A stretch of DNA of 50,641 bases. Source: VMEP01 sp964414265 (GTDB lineage: Bacteria; Patescibacteriota; Minisyncoccia; Phycocordibacterales; VMEP01). Where the stretch lies: positions 1 to 50,641 of the forward strand of contig CAYPVT010000001.1 of NCBI GenBank assembly GCA_964414265.1, given 5' to 3'. The translations under genes and the position numbers were made by a program. The notes beneath the pieces are model-generated. The model made no database searches. It was not told where the DNA came from and saw only the letters and a program-made list of their open reading frames with translations. This document shows positions 1 to 7,157 of this stretch, in pieces; the stretch's first letter is position 1; every line of letters starts with the position of its first letter.

Positions 1-59
1 GACTCGAACCAAGATACTCGCCTCCAGAGGGCGATGTCCTACCATTAGACGATCCGGCA
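1..59 (-). tRNA. tRNA-Gln (anticodon CTG), 3' end cut by window edge
   Basis: On the minus strand the acceptor 5' strand TGCCGGA, a D arm with GGTAGGA and an anticodon stem TCGCC/GGCGA with loop CTCTGGA are seen; loop position 34-36 reads CTG, for Gln codon CAG. The T arm is only partly inside the window, so the 3' end lies before base 1. U at position 1 fits tRNA-Gln. Confidence 0.85.
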
Positions 60-147
60 ATATTAGATAAACAGCTTTTGGCTGATAGCTGTTAGGTTAC
101 AAGAAAAAGCAAAAAAACTCTAGTCCTCGCAGGGTTACTATGTAAAA

Positions 148-1797
148 CTATTTCTTATGTCTCTTAAGAGACGCTCTCAAGAAAGCCGTAAAAAGCGGAT
201 GTGGCGCAAATGGTGTCGCTTGAAATTCTGGGTGAAACTGTGTGCCTAAGAAAAACGGATGTTTACGTTTTGGTAATTCCGCAATTTCCATCAATTTTCC
301 GTCTGGAGAACGACCAGAGAAAACAAGTCCGGCGTTTTCTAATCGTTCAACATACTCATGATTAACCTCGTATCGGTGTCTGTGGCGCTCTGAAACTTCT
401 TTCGTGCCATATGCTTCGCGAGCAACTGTCCCATCTTTCAAGACCGCTTTATAAGAACCAAGTCTCATACTCCCGCCGTAATCGCGATTTTTTAATTTTT
501 CTTTTTGTTCTGGCAAAATATCAATTACCAAATCATCTGCCTCGGGATCTATCTCGGCGGTATTCGCTTTCTTTAAACCGAGAACATTTCTTGCATATTC
601 AATAACAATAAGTTGCATTCCATAACAAAGTCCAAGATATGGAATCTTCTTTTCGCGGGCATATTTAATCGCCAAGAGTTTTCCGGCAATACCTGATTCA
701 CCAAACCCCCCAGGAACAACGACTCCGTCGTATTTATCAAGCTGTTTAACTTTCCTTGGGTCTATCTCAAAATCTTTAGAGTTTATCCAAGTAAGGACTG
801 GGCGCTTTTTTAAATGATATGCAGAAAACTTTATTGCCTCAATCACGGAAATATATGAATCCGCCAAGACGAAATCTCCGGTATCAAAATATTTTCCAAC
901 CACTGCTATTTTTATTTCATCTTTAAACTTTCCGACACCATCAAAAAACTTTTTCCAATCTGCTAGATCAGCGCCGTTCTTCGCCTTCACTTTTAATTTC
1001 TTTAACAAAATTTCACCCAAATGGTCTCGTTCTAGATTTAATGGAATATCATAAATACTATCAACATCTGGAGCGGAAATAACACAATCTGGAGAAACAT
1101 TACAGAAAAGCGCTAGCTTATCTTTTCTCTTTTTATCAATCGCCCCCTGACTTCGCGCCACAATAATGTCTGGGTGAATACCGGCGCTTGAGAGAGCGCG
1201 AACAGCGTGCTGGGTTGGTTTTGTCTTCATTTCTCCAACTTTCGATGGCACGGGAAGATAAGAGACAATTACGAAAGCTATGTCATCTGGCTTGCGGAGT
1301 TTCATCATACGAGCAGCTTCAAGGAATAAAATGTTTTCATATTCACCAACTGTTCCGCCGATTTCAATAACAACGATATCAGCGTTTGCACGAGCTCCTG
1401 CGCGTTCAATACGCCCAATAATTTCAAGCGGAATATGTGGCACCACCTGCACACACTTACCGCCGTATTCTAAGTTTCGTTCTTTTTTGATAACAGCCTC
1501 GTAGACACGCCCCGTTGTCATGTAATTAGCGCGAGAGAGTTTTATTCCCAAGAAACGCTCGTAATTACCCATGTCTTGATCGGTCTCAAAACCATCTTCA
1601 AGCACGAAAACCTCGCCGTGCTCTGTTGGATTCATGGTGCCAGCATCCACGTTTACATACGGGTCAATTTTAATCGCGGTCACTTTAAGACCGCGGGATT
1701 GTAAGATTTTTCCTATTGATGAGACAGTTACCCCCTTGCCGACTCCTGATATCACGCCTCCTACCACAAAAATGTATTTTGTTTTGTTTCTTTTCAT
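148..1797 (-). CDS. pyrG: CTP synthase
   Basis: Makes CTP from UTP, ATP and glutamine in the cytoplasm, the last step of pyrimidine nucleotide synthesis. The 549-residue product has the usual length. The synthetase domain (about 1-285) opens with GGVISGVGKG, the ATP loop of the family. The C-terminal class I glutamine amidotransferase domain follows (about 295-545), with nucleophile Cys391 in GLCYGMQ and the His522/Glu524 pair in FHPEF. It is the last gene of a minus-strand run prfB-ftsE-ftsX-pyrG, starting 12 bases after ftsX. The first ATG is used; nothing upstream offers a better start. Family identity is certain from the motifs; operon membership is inferred from spacing. Confidence 0.97.
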   Translation of the reverse strand: MKRNKTKYIFVVGGVISGVGKGVTVSSIGKILQSRGLKVTAIKIDPYVNVDAGTMNPTEHGEVFVLEDGFETDQDMGNYERFLGIKLSRANYMTTGRVYEAVIKKERNLEYGGKCVQVVPHIPLEIIGRIERAGARANADIVVIEIGGTVGEYENILFLEAARMMKLRKPDDIAFVIVSYLPVPSKVGEMKTKPTQHAVRALSSAGIHPDIIVARSQGAIDKKRKDKLALFCNVSPDCVISAPDVDSIYDIPLNLERDHLGEILLKKLKVKAKNGADLADWKKFFDGVGKFKDEIKIAVVGKYFDTGDFVLADSYISVIEAIKFSAYHLKKRPVLTWINSKDFEIDPRKVKQLDKYDGVVVPGGFGESGIAGKLLAIKYAREKKIPYLGLCYGMQLIVIEYARNVLGLKKANTAEIDPEADDLVIDILPEQKEKLKNRDYGGSMRLGSYKAVLKDGTVAREAYGTKEVSERHRHRYEVNHEYVERLENAGLVFSGRSPDGKLMEIAELPKRKHPFFLGTQFHPEFQATPFAPHPLFTAFLRASLKRHKK

Positions 1798-1809
1798 TAC
1801 ATTATTTTA

Positions 1810-2730
1810 TTATCTTAAATATTTCCTAACGGCAAGGACGCTCGATATCGCACCCAAAAGCACTCCGGACAAAAGCAAAATGAAAGCTATCTCCAAGAAA
1901 TTGGACATGTAATAATCAAAAATATTTATTCCGCCAAAAAAGTTTGTGGTTGTTTCTCCAAACCAAATAGTCGTCGGAACAAAAAGTATCAAAGCAAAAA
2001 CTGCAGAGAAAATTCCATATATAATTCCGCCGACAATAAATGGACCACGCACGTAAGAATCGTTTGCTCCAACAAGTTGCATAATGCCAATCTCCTCTCT
2101 TGCAACATAGATGACGAGACGGATTGTGTTGAAGGTAATTAAAATAGAAAGTATTGCGAGCGCAAACGCGACACCAAAACCAATTTTTTTAGAACCATTA
2201 ATAATGCCGGAGAGACGTTCTATAACACTTTTGTTTTGATTGTAATTAATTTTATCAATAAGACCACCGGACTCTGCACCCAAACTATCACTCTGCAAAA
2301 ATCTAACAACCGATTCATATTGCGAAGGGTCCTTTGCTTTAATATTTAGCGATGCGCCAAGAGGATTATCGCCCAATTCATCAAGAGCCTGAAGAGTCAA
2401 ATAATCATTTTCGTGGCGTTTCTTAAATTGTGCGAGTGCTTCGTCGCGAGAAGTGTAATTAACAGAAGAAACTTCTGGAAGTGCTTCTAATTTTTTCTTT
2501 ATCGAAAGAATCTTTGATTCATCGGTTGCGATTGTGAAATATGTATTAACATCAACGCGATCTTTAATCTGCATTAGAGTGTAATCCAAAACTGCCTGCA
2601 AAAAAATTAGTGAACCAAGAAAATAGAGAGTTACTGTGAAGATAAAAACTGAAGAGAGGGAGACAGTGCCAGTGCGCCAAAAGTTGGTTATGCCGGCTTT
2701 TATGATACGTCTCAAATCTGTCCAAATCAT
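1810..2730 (-). CDS. ftsX: Cell division protein FtsX (ABC transporter permease-like)
   Basis: Membrane partner of the FtsE ATPase; in other bacteria the pair controls peptidoglycan hydrolases at the division site. The 306-residue product shows one N-terminal membrane segment (about 22-45), an extracytoplasmic domain of about 125 residues, then three more hydrophobic segments near the C terminus, which is the FtsX topology. The extracytoplasmic part contains the typical opening VNTYFTIATDESKI. It lies directly downstream of ftsE, separated by about 50 bases. Which hydrolase it would control in this organism cannot be read from the window. Confidence 0.93.
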   Translation of the reverse strand: MIWTDLRRIIKAGITNFWRTGTVSLSSVFIFTVTLYFLGSLIFLQAVLDYTLMQIKDRVDVNTYFTIATDESKILSIKKKLEALPEVSSVNYTSRDEALAQFKKRHENDYLTLQALDELGDNPLGASLNIKAKDPSQYESVVRFLQSDSLGAESGGLIDKINYNQNKSVIERLSGIINGSKKIGFGVAFALAILSILITFNTIRLVIYVAREEIGIMQLVGANDSYVRGPFIVGGIIYGIFSAVFALILFVPTTIWFGETTTNFFGGINIFDYYMSNFLEIAFILLLSGVLLGAISSVLAVRKYLR

Positions 2731-2779
2731 GTCTTCCGCATTATATCAGAAACCAGAAGTGCGGACAAAATTCCCAAAA

Positions 2780-3460
2780 TTACATCACGTAACGCCCCTT
2801 CTCGTCATCTCGAGAAATCCTTCCGTTCTCCATTGTTACCACTCTTTTCCCTAAAGAATCAATAACTCCTTTGTTGTGAGTGGTTAAAATAACGGTCGTG
2901 CCGAGATCGTTGATTTTTTTCAAGATTTGGATGATTTCTTGTGTGTTTATAGGATCGAGATTACCTGTTGGCTCATCGGCAATCAAAACATCTGGTTGAT
3001 TTATTATAGAGCGCGCAATAGCGACTCTCTGGCGTTCCCCACCAGAAAGCTGATGAGGGAAATTCCACCTCTTTAAACCAAGATCAACGAGCTCTAGTGC
3101 GTGAGGGACATCTGAGGCAATCTCTTCATCGCTACGTCCGGCAGCCTCCATAGCAAAAGCAATATTTTCATATGCAGTTTTGTTTGGCAAAAGCTTAAAA
3201 TCTTGAAAAACCACACCAATTCGTCTGCGGTATGTTGGTATTTCCTTCCCACGAAGGGTTTGCACATCTATCGATTCAAAAAAAACTTTGCCCGCTGTTG
3301 GCTTTTCCTCAACCATAAGCATTTTAAGAAGGGTGGTCTTTCCGGCGCCAGAATGACCCACAATAGAAACGAATTCCCCTGGGGAGATTGTGATGGTAAC
3401 GTCTTCAAGAGCTACTGATTGGTCTTTATATATTTTTGAAACTTTATCAAAATAAATCAT
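2780..3460 (-). CDS. ftsE: Cell division ATP-binding protein FtsE
   Basis: Cytoplasmic ABC ATPase that works with FtsX at the septum. The 226-residue product has Walker A GHSGAGKTT (35-43), a Q-loop region VVFQDFKLLPNKTAYEN, the signature LSGGERQRVAIAR, Walker B DVLIADEPTGNLD and an H-loop Thr-Thr-His. FNKL-type spacing and the RDDEKG tail fit FtsE better than other small ABC ATPases, and the next gene is ftsX. Length is as usual for the family. Confidence 0.95.
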   Translation of the reverse strand: MIYFDKVSKIYKDQSVALEDVTITISPGEFVSIVGHSGAGKTTLLKMLMVEEKPTAGKVFFESIDVQTLRGKEIPTYRRRIGVVFQDFKLLPNKTAYENIAFAMEAAGRSDEEIASDVPHALELVDLGLKRWNFPHQLSGGERQRVAIARSIINQPDVLIADEPTGNLDPINTQEIIQILKKINDLGTTVILTTHNKGVIDSLGKRVVTMENGRISRDDEKGRYVM

Positions 3461-3542
3461 TATTAGTTTTTAGCTTCCAGGAATTACTGTTGGCTTTTGA
3501 TACTCGGGTATTATAGCAAAAAAATTGCTAGGTGGTAAAAAA

Positions 3543-4430
3543 CTAGAGTCCTTTTTCTGCTTCAATAAACTCTTCCAATTTTCCTTCTTCCAAAACTCCG
3601 TCCACATCCCCCGTTTCTACGCCAGTTCTGTGGTCTTTAACCATTTTATAGGGGTGTAAAACATATGAACGAATTTGATTACCCCATTCAACCTCAGTTG
3701 TTTTCGAAACATACATTCCACTTTCTCTCGACTTTCGCTCATCTTCCATTTTCTTAAATAATTTCCCTCGCAAAATCTGCATGGCCCGCGCGCGGTTCTG
3801 CTCTTGAGAACGTTCCGTCTCGGCATGAACCGCAATGTTTGTCGCCAAATGCACTACCCGGACGGCAGTCTCTCTCTTATTTACGTTTTGCCCACCAGGG
3901 CCAGACGAGCGCGCAAATTCAACCCTTACATCTTCTGGAGCAATCTCGACATCACCTTCGTTTCCTTCTTCAAAATCCGGAATAACTTCAACCATTGAAA
4001 ATGAGGTGTGGCGAAGTTTTTTAGCATTAAACGGAGAAATACGAACAAGTCGGTGAACACCAGATTCATTTTTTAACGAACCATATACATTTTTTCCGCT
4101 AATTTCGATTGTGATATTACGATACCCTCCTAAATCATTTTTGTTTTCATGCACAATGTGTGAAGTCCACCCTTTTTTCGCGAAAAATCTTTCATACATA
4201 CCAAAAAGTATTCTTGAAAAATCTTCGGAGTCATCACCGCCAGCTCCAGAAAAAATAGTCATAACAGCATTCCCTTTATCGTACCGAGACGCACCCTCAA
4301 GATCATTTTTTAATTGCTGAAATTCTTTTAATATTGCTTGTGCTGTGGCCTTGTCATTCCAAAAATCCGCTCCCGCCATCTGGGCTTCGATTTCTGTTAT
4401 GCGTTTTTCTATAGACTGTTTATCTTTCAT
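3543..4430 (-). CDS. prfB: Peptide chain release factor 2, short form
   Basis: Ends translation at UGA and UAA. The codon-reading motif SPF (in VRISPFNAKKLRHTSFS) and the catalytic GGQ (in SSGPGGQNVNK) are both present, so this is RF2 and not RF1. The ATG at 4430 is chosen because the tRNA-Thr 3' end lies only two bases upstream; a longer reading would run through the tRNA. The product is then about 295 residues, against about 365 for usual RF2: only about 60 residues precede the FSGAGGDD motif, so roughly 70 residues of helical domain 1 are missing. There is no room for the programmed frameshift seen in many prfB genes. TGA is used as stop in this window, in line with a working RF2. Confidence 0.93.
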   Translation of the reverse strand: MKDKQSIEKRITEIEAQMAGADFWNDKATAQAILKEFQQLKNDLEGASRYDKGNAVMTIFSGAGGDDSEDFSRILFGMYERFFAKKGWTSHIVHENKNDLGGYRNITIEISGKNVYGSLKNESGVHRLVRISPFNAKKLRHTSFSMVEVIPDFEEGNEGDVEIAPEDVRVEFARSSGPGGQNVNKRETAVRVVHLATNIAVHAETERSQEQNRARAMQILRGKLFKKMEDERKSRESGMYVSKTTEVEWGNQIRSYVLHPYKMVKDHRTGVETGDVDGVLEEGKLEEFIEAEKGL

Positions 4431-4432
4431 TT

Positions 4433-4508
4433 TGGAGCCGAAGGGGAGAATCGAACTCCCGACCTCTACTTTACGAAAGTATTGCTCTACCAACTGAGCT
4501 ACTTCGGC
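4433..4508 (-). tRNA. tRNA-Thr (anticodon CGT)
   Basis: Minus-strand cloverleaf with acceptor GCCGAAG/CTTCGGC, D arm GCTC...GAGC, anticodon stem ATACT/AGTAG with loop TTCGTAA (anticodon CGT, Thr codon ACG), T arm CGGGAGTTCGATTCTCCCC, and an encoded CCA at 4433-4435. It is the only tRNA here besides tRNA-Ala with CCA in the gene. Its first ten bases overlap the end of the HNH gene, and its 3' end lies two bases before the prfB start, so it probably sits within one transcript with its neighbours. Confidence 0.95.
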
Positions 4509-4954
4509 TTTTTTATCTTTAATAATAATTTTGCTTCTTTTGATCTTTTGCTTAGAACACGCCCGCGCCCATTCCCTCTGTTAAGAGCAGCGTAAGTTGG
4601 TGTTAATGAGTCACAGTTTGGACAAATCAGACGAAGATTTTCCTCCGTATTGTTACGCCAATTACCATCTATATGGTCAGCAACCAACGGAACTTGTCCT
4701 GTTTTTGAATTAATTTCTGACCATCCACACAAATGGCACTTATTATTAAATTTTCTCCGTAAATACCTTTTTACGTGATTACAAACTACGCCAATATTCC
4801 TTAAACCACTTTCTTTGCCATTTTTCCACCTATCAATATATGACAAAAACTGATACTCAGATTGACACACGTTGCTACAGTATTTATATCCAGTACGCGC
4901 TGTTGTTTTGTTGCACACAAGACAGTTAGTTCTTGGTTTTTTCGACCTAGGCAT
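4499..4954 (-). CDS. HNH endonuclease, zinc-finger type
   Basis: A 151-residue protein with an N-terminal CxxC zinc finger (CLVC ... CSNVC) and a C-terminal HNH fold: CHLCGW, then VADHIDGNWRNNTEENLRLICPNC, which supplies the metal-binding His-Asp-His-Asn set and two more zinc-binding Cys-x2-Cys pairs. Such small nucleases are often free-standing homing enzymes, so a role in mobility is plausible but unproven. The stop codon is formed by tRNA-Thr positions 8-10 (TAG), so the last ten bases of the gene are tRNA sequence. The upstream flank carries a hairpin at 4976-5006. No target can be read from the sequence. Confidence 0.85.
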   Translation of the reverse strand: MPRSKKPRTNCLVCNKTTARTGYKYCSNVCQSEYQFLSYIDRWKNGKESGLRNIGVVCNHVKRYLRRKFNNKCHLCGWSEINSKTGQVPLVADHIDGNWRNNTEENLRLICPNCDSLTPTYAALNRGNGRGRVLSKRSKEAKLLLKIKKPK

Positions 4955-4975
4955 AACTTAAGTTTACCTATTTTA

Positions 4976-5006
4976 ACGACCAGTGCAATGTTTTACTACT
5001 GGTCGT
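4976..5006. terminator. Inverted repeat upstream of the HNH gene
   Basis: Stem ACGACCAGT/ACTGGTCGT with a 13-base loop. It lies between the tRNA-Thr(GGT) repeat tail and the HNH gene and could end transcription arriving from the tRNA cluster, although the T-run is weak. Confidence 0.4.
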
Positions 5007-5048
5007 CATTTGAAATATACACCTAAGCAAGTTTATATACCCCAAATG

Positions 5049-5139
5049 GAGCCGTTGTCCGGGATTGGTCACGCATAAAATTTTGCTAAATTTTTGCGCT
5101 ACCCCGCCTCGCGCCGTCGCGCTCCGGCTTTCAATCCCG
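5049..5139 (-). repeat. Two-hairpin element with duplicated tRNA-Thr(GGT) tail
   Basis: Read on the minus strand, an 8-bp inverted repeat CGGGATTG/CAATCCCG (5132-5139 and 5060-5067) encloses a core of about 64 bases: GCCGGAGC, a short hairpin CGCG-ACGG-CGCG, GAGGCGGGGT, a second hairpin with apex TTTAGCAAA, then GTGACC. The right arm continues as a second copy of the tRNA-Thr 3' end (positions 5049-5067) that ends in CTCCA, while the tRNA itself ends in CTCTG. The core is therefore placed between an inverted and a direct copy of the T-arm sequence of the neighbouring tRNA. Confidence 0.8.
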
Positions 5140-5174
5140 TACACCAGTAAAATTATTTACTGGTTACAACCCAG

Positions 5175-5247
5175 AGCCGTTGTCCGGGATTGAACCGGAG
5201 ACCTCGTCATTACCAATGACGTGCTCTACCAACTGAGCTACAACGGC
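5175..5247 (-). tRNA. tRNA-Thr (anticodon GGT)
   Basis: Acceptor GCCGTTG/CAACGGC, D arm GCTC...GAGC, anticodon stem CGTCA/TGACG with loop TTGGTAA (anticodon GGT, Thr codons ACC/ACT), T arm TCCGGTTCAATCCCGGA, discriminator T. No CCA follows (CTG instead), so it needs CCA addition. Downstream comes a repeat element carrying a second copy of its 3' end. Confidence 0.95.
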
Positions 5248-5310
5248 AAACCAAACACGCAGAAATAGTAATCTATTTCTGCGTTTTCTCAAAGCGAACG
5301 GGATTAACTT
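5248..5310. other. Spacer between tRNA-Thr and tandem repeats
   Basis: Short AT-rich spacer with an imperfect palindrome around AGAAATAGTAATCTATTTCT. Its end (GGATTAACTTTGCGC) is a diverged start of the repeat unit that follows. No gene is seen. Confidence 0.5.
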
Positions 5311-5684
5311 TGCGCGGCCAATGGGACTTGGCTAGTCGTATTTTTCCTGACTGAAAAATCGCCCAGCCCGCCCTCGCGGTTTTTGCCTTTCGCTACGCTC
5401 AAACAAAAACATCGCTCCGGGCTTCAAGTACCACCGCAAGACACTCAAGTGTCTTGCTTTGTCACGCAAAATTAAATCCCCTTTCGGGGATTAATTTTGC
5501 GCGGCCAATGGGACTTGGCTAGTCGTATTTTTCCTGACTGAAAAATCGCCCAGCCCGCCCTCGCGGTTTTTGCCTTTCGCTACGCTCAAACAAAAACATC
5601 GCTCCGGGCTTCAAGTACCACCGCAAGACACTCAAGTGTCTTGCTTTGTCACGCAAAATTAAATCCCCTTTCGGGGATTAATTT
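5311..5684 (-). repeat. 187-bp perfect tandem duplication behind tRNA-Asp
   Basis: Two adjacent copies (5311-5497 and 5498-5684) appear identical base for base. On the minus strand each unit starts at the tRNA-Asp tail, then carries a hairpin around CCCCGAAAGGGG, a stem AAGACACTTGAGTGTCTT, the GAAGCCCGGAGC core start, a long hairpin TTTTTG...CAAAAA, GCGAGGGCGGGC, a hairpin TTTTTC-AGTCAG-GAAAAA, and a renewed copy of the tRNA-Asp 3' end (AAGTCCCATTGGCCGCG). Each unit is thus one copy of the two-hairpin element plus one tRNA tail. No gene is present. Confidence 0.92.
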
Positions 5685-5686
5685 TG

Positions 5687-5760
5687 CGCGGCCAATGGGA
5701 CTTGAACCCACAACCTCTCGCGTGACAGGCGAGTGCTCTAACCAGTTGAGCTATGGCCGC
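5687..5760 (-). tRNA. tRNA-Asp (anticodon GTC)
   Basis: Acceptor GCGGCCA/TGGCCGC, anticodon stem CTCGC/GCGAG with loop CTGTCAC (GTC), T arm GTGGGTTCAAGTCCCAT, discriminator G as required for Asp. No encoded CCA. Its first ten bases overlap the end of the GIY-YIG gene. Its 3' end is copied twice more in the tandem repeats downstream, and its 5' end is copied once more upstream of the GIY-YIG gene. Confidence 0.95.
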
Positions 5761-5990
5761 ATTTTATTCTTCAAAAATCTTCTACCCGTAGCAGATTTTA
5801 AATATTTCTCTCGAAGAATTGCCTCCTTTCGAGTTTCATATTTTTCCACATAAACTATTTTAGCCCCAATCATACCTTTTGTGGATTTTGTATGACCACT
5901 ACAATGTTCTCTAAAACGTCTTACAAGATCTTCAGTTTGACCTTTATAGACCTTACCATTCTTATCTTGTAAAACGTATACAAAAAACAT
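5751..5990 (-). CDS. GIY-YIG domain protein (UvrC-type nuclease fold), tRNA-Asp-linked
   Basis: A 79-residue single-domain protein, MFFVYVLQDKNGKVYKGQTEDLVRR at the start: FVYVL is the GIY-like strand and VYKGQT the YIG-like strand, with the conserved Arg in LVRRFREH and Glu in the ILREKYLK helix. This matches the small YhbQ/YqcG-like branch. The stop codon is tRNA-Asp position 8-10 (TAG). Four bases before the ATG lies a second copy of the tRNA-Asp 5' end, so the gene is flanked by tRNA-Asp 5' repeats. A homing-type origin is inferred; no activity is shown. Confidence 0.82.
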   Translation of the reverse strand: MFFVYVLQDKNGKVYKGQTEDLVRRFREHCSGHTKSTKGMIGAKIVYVEKYETRKEAILREKYLKSATGRRFLKNKMRP

Positions 5991-5994
5991 TTTG

Positions 5995-6057
5995 ACCAGT
6001 TGAGCCCCGCCCGTACCGAACGAATTCGGTCCGTTCGGGCGGGTATGGCCGCATTTT
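5995..6057 (-). repeat. Duplicated tRNA-Asp 5' end split by a CCCGCCCG palindrome
   Basis: On the minus strand AAAATGCGGCCATA (tRNA-Asp positions 1-9 with upstream flank) is followed by a 38-base palindrome (6006-6043, arms CCCGCCCG/CGGGCGGG with inner ACCGAA/TTCGGT), then GCTCAACTGGT, tRNA-Asp positions 10 onward. The palindrome is thus placed exactly between tRNA bases 9 and 10. The fragment lacks the anticodon arm and cannot be a working tRNA. Confidence 0.85.
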
Positions 6058-6075
6058 CGATTTTTTAAAACCGAG

Positions 6076-6146
6076 TGCCGATGAATGGAATCGGACCATT
6101 GTCTAAGGCTTATGAGTCCTTCGTTCTACCATTGAACTACATCGGC
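6076..6146 (-). tRNA. tRNA with anticodon CAT (elongator Met, or Ile2)
   Basis: Acceptor GCCGATG/CATCGGC, D arm GTTC-AATGGTA-GAAC, loop CTCATAA (anticodon CAT), T arm AATGGTCCGATTCCATT, discriminator A, no CCA. The anticodon stem has an A-G mismatch next to the loop. CAT anticodons serve elongator Met or, after lysidine modification, Ile AUA; a separate tRNA-Ile(TAT) exists in this window, which makes elongator Met more likely. Confidence 0.85.
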
Positions 6147-6233
6147 AATGAACACAAGCTAACATAAAAGTAATAATCACTCAAACACAAAAACGAAATT
6201 CTACTTATTATTGCATTATAGAATAGCCCTATC

Positions 6234-6320
6234 GGTCACGGCTCTTCTGCTTCGCTAAAGCTCCGCGACGAAGGTCGCGACCCCGCCTCGCCGTCGCTTA
6301 GGCGACATGCTCCGGCCTTC
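6234..6320 (-). repeat. Two-hairpin element behind the initiator tRNA
   Basis: On the minus strand CCCGACTCGAAGGCCGGAGC leads into hairpin TGTCGC-CTAA-GCGACG, then GCGAGGCGGGGTCGCGACC, a further stem region and GTGACCGA. The TCGA at the left junction matches the T loop of the initiator tRNA upstream. The right hairpin is degenerate compared with other copies and no clear second tRNA tail follows. Confidence 0.7.
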
Positions 6321-6380
6321 GAGTCGGGACGTAAGCAAAGAAGTTTGCTTACTCCTCCTCCGTCGTCACTTCGTTCCTAG

Positions 6381-6451
6381 TTGCGGGGGCCCGACTCGAA
6401 CGGGCGCCTCAAGGTTATGAGCCTTGCGAGATACCACTTCTCCACCCCGCT
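6381..6451 (-). tRNA. Initiator tRNA-fMet (anticodon CAT)
   Basis: Sequence AGCGGGG TG GAG starts the tRNA; loop CTCATAA gives CAT. The 3' strand CCCCGCA leaves an A1-A72 mismatch, the mark of an initiator (E. coli has C1-A72). T arm CCCGTTCGAGTCGGG. Only two of the usual three G-C pairs next to the anticodon loop are present (stem CAAGG/CCTTG, A29-T41). The last bases after A73 are CTA, not CCA. Confidence 0.88.
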
Positions 6452-6541
6452 ATATAATTTCTCAGTTTTTAACTGAAAAGGCCTGTCTCTACAGGCGTTC
6501 GTGCTTATAATACCCCAAAAACAAAAAATTTCAACTAAATT

Positions 6542-7156
6542 CTACAAATACTCAAACTCACGGAAGACCTGCTCATATAAACCAATAACTCTTTTTGTTT
6601 CAGCATAGGTCAGCTTGAAACCGGAACTTTCGTGAACAATTTTATTACGCACCATATGTGCTTCCCAAGCACTCCGCAAACTTTGAAAATCTGAAGGTTC
6701 AACCGCCTTCAAACGCTCCCCTAAGTCTTCTCCATCATAGCCCATTTTTCTTACAAGTTCGTCTAAAATATTATCAGCTTCAATAACGGCAAATTTCCAG
6801 TCTGCTTCATTATCACTATCTAAGTGATTTTGAACTACATCCCAACGCTCGTTTCTAATCTTCTCGCCATCATCTTTTATTTCAATAATCGTTAATTTGT
6901 CTTCTTCTTCTTTCCGTATTTCACGAAGACGAAGAAAACAATAAACAATTCCCACAATAAGAAAAACAGTCAGTATTTGCAGGATATTTTTTAAGGTCAA
7001 AAAAAATTCACTAAATGAAACACCTGGAATACCACCAGAAAGAAACAAATAAATATTATTTAAACCCTGGTAAATTAAATTAAAAAAATACTCCAGATTT
7101 AAATAATTAATTTCATCCCCTTTTCCCAACTTTGTTAGTGTTTCTTGGTCTAACAT
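6542..7156 (-). CDS. Single-pass membrane protein of unknown function
   Basis: A 204-residue protein with hydrophobic stretches near 25-45 and a clear membrane segment at about 57-78 (LQILTVFLIVGIVYCFL), then a charged cytoplasmic region with RxREIRKEEEDK and a C-terminal helical domain rich in Glu and Asp. It starts one base after the gatA stop, so it is probably co-translated with gatC-gatA. I do not recognise a named family. Similar uncharacterised proteins are familiar from Parcubacteria genomes, but that is memory rather than a search. Confidence 0.75.
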   Translation of the reverse strand: MLDQETLTKLGKGDEINYLNLEYFFNLIYQGLNNIYLFLSGGIPGVSFSEFFLTLKNILQILTVFLIVGIVYCFLRLREIRKEEEDKLTIIEIKDDGEKIRNERWDVVQNHLDSDNEADWKFAVIEADNILDELVRKMGYDGEDLGERLKAVEPSDFQSLRSAWEAHMVRNKIVHESSGFKLTYAETKRVIGLYEQVFREFEYL

Positions 7157-7157
7157 A

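Noticed and set aside
3543..4430. Recoded UGA (as in some other CPR groups)
   Set aside because: RF2 is present, fic and the beta-CASP gene end in TGA, and no gene has in-frame TGA.
4430..4493. Longer N terminus for prfB
   Set aside because: The extra 21 codons would be the tRNA-Thr gene read as protein.
5311..5684. CRISPR-like array
   Set aside because: Only two units of 187 bp with no spacers; the units are element plus tRNA tail, and no cas gene is near.
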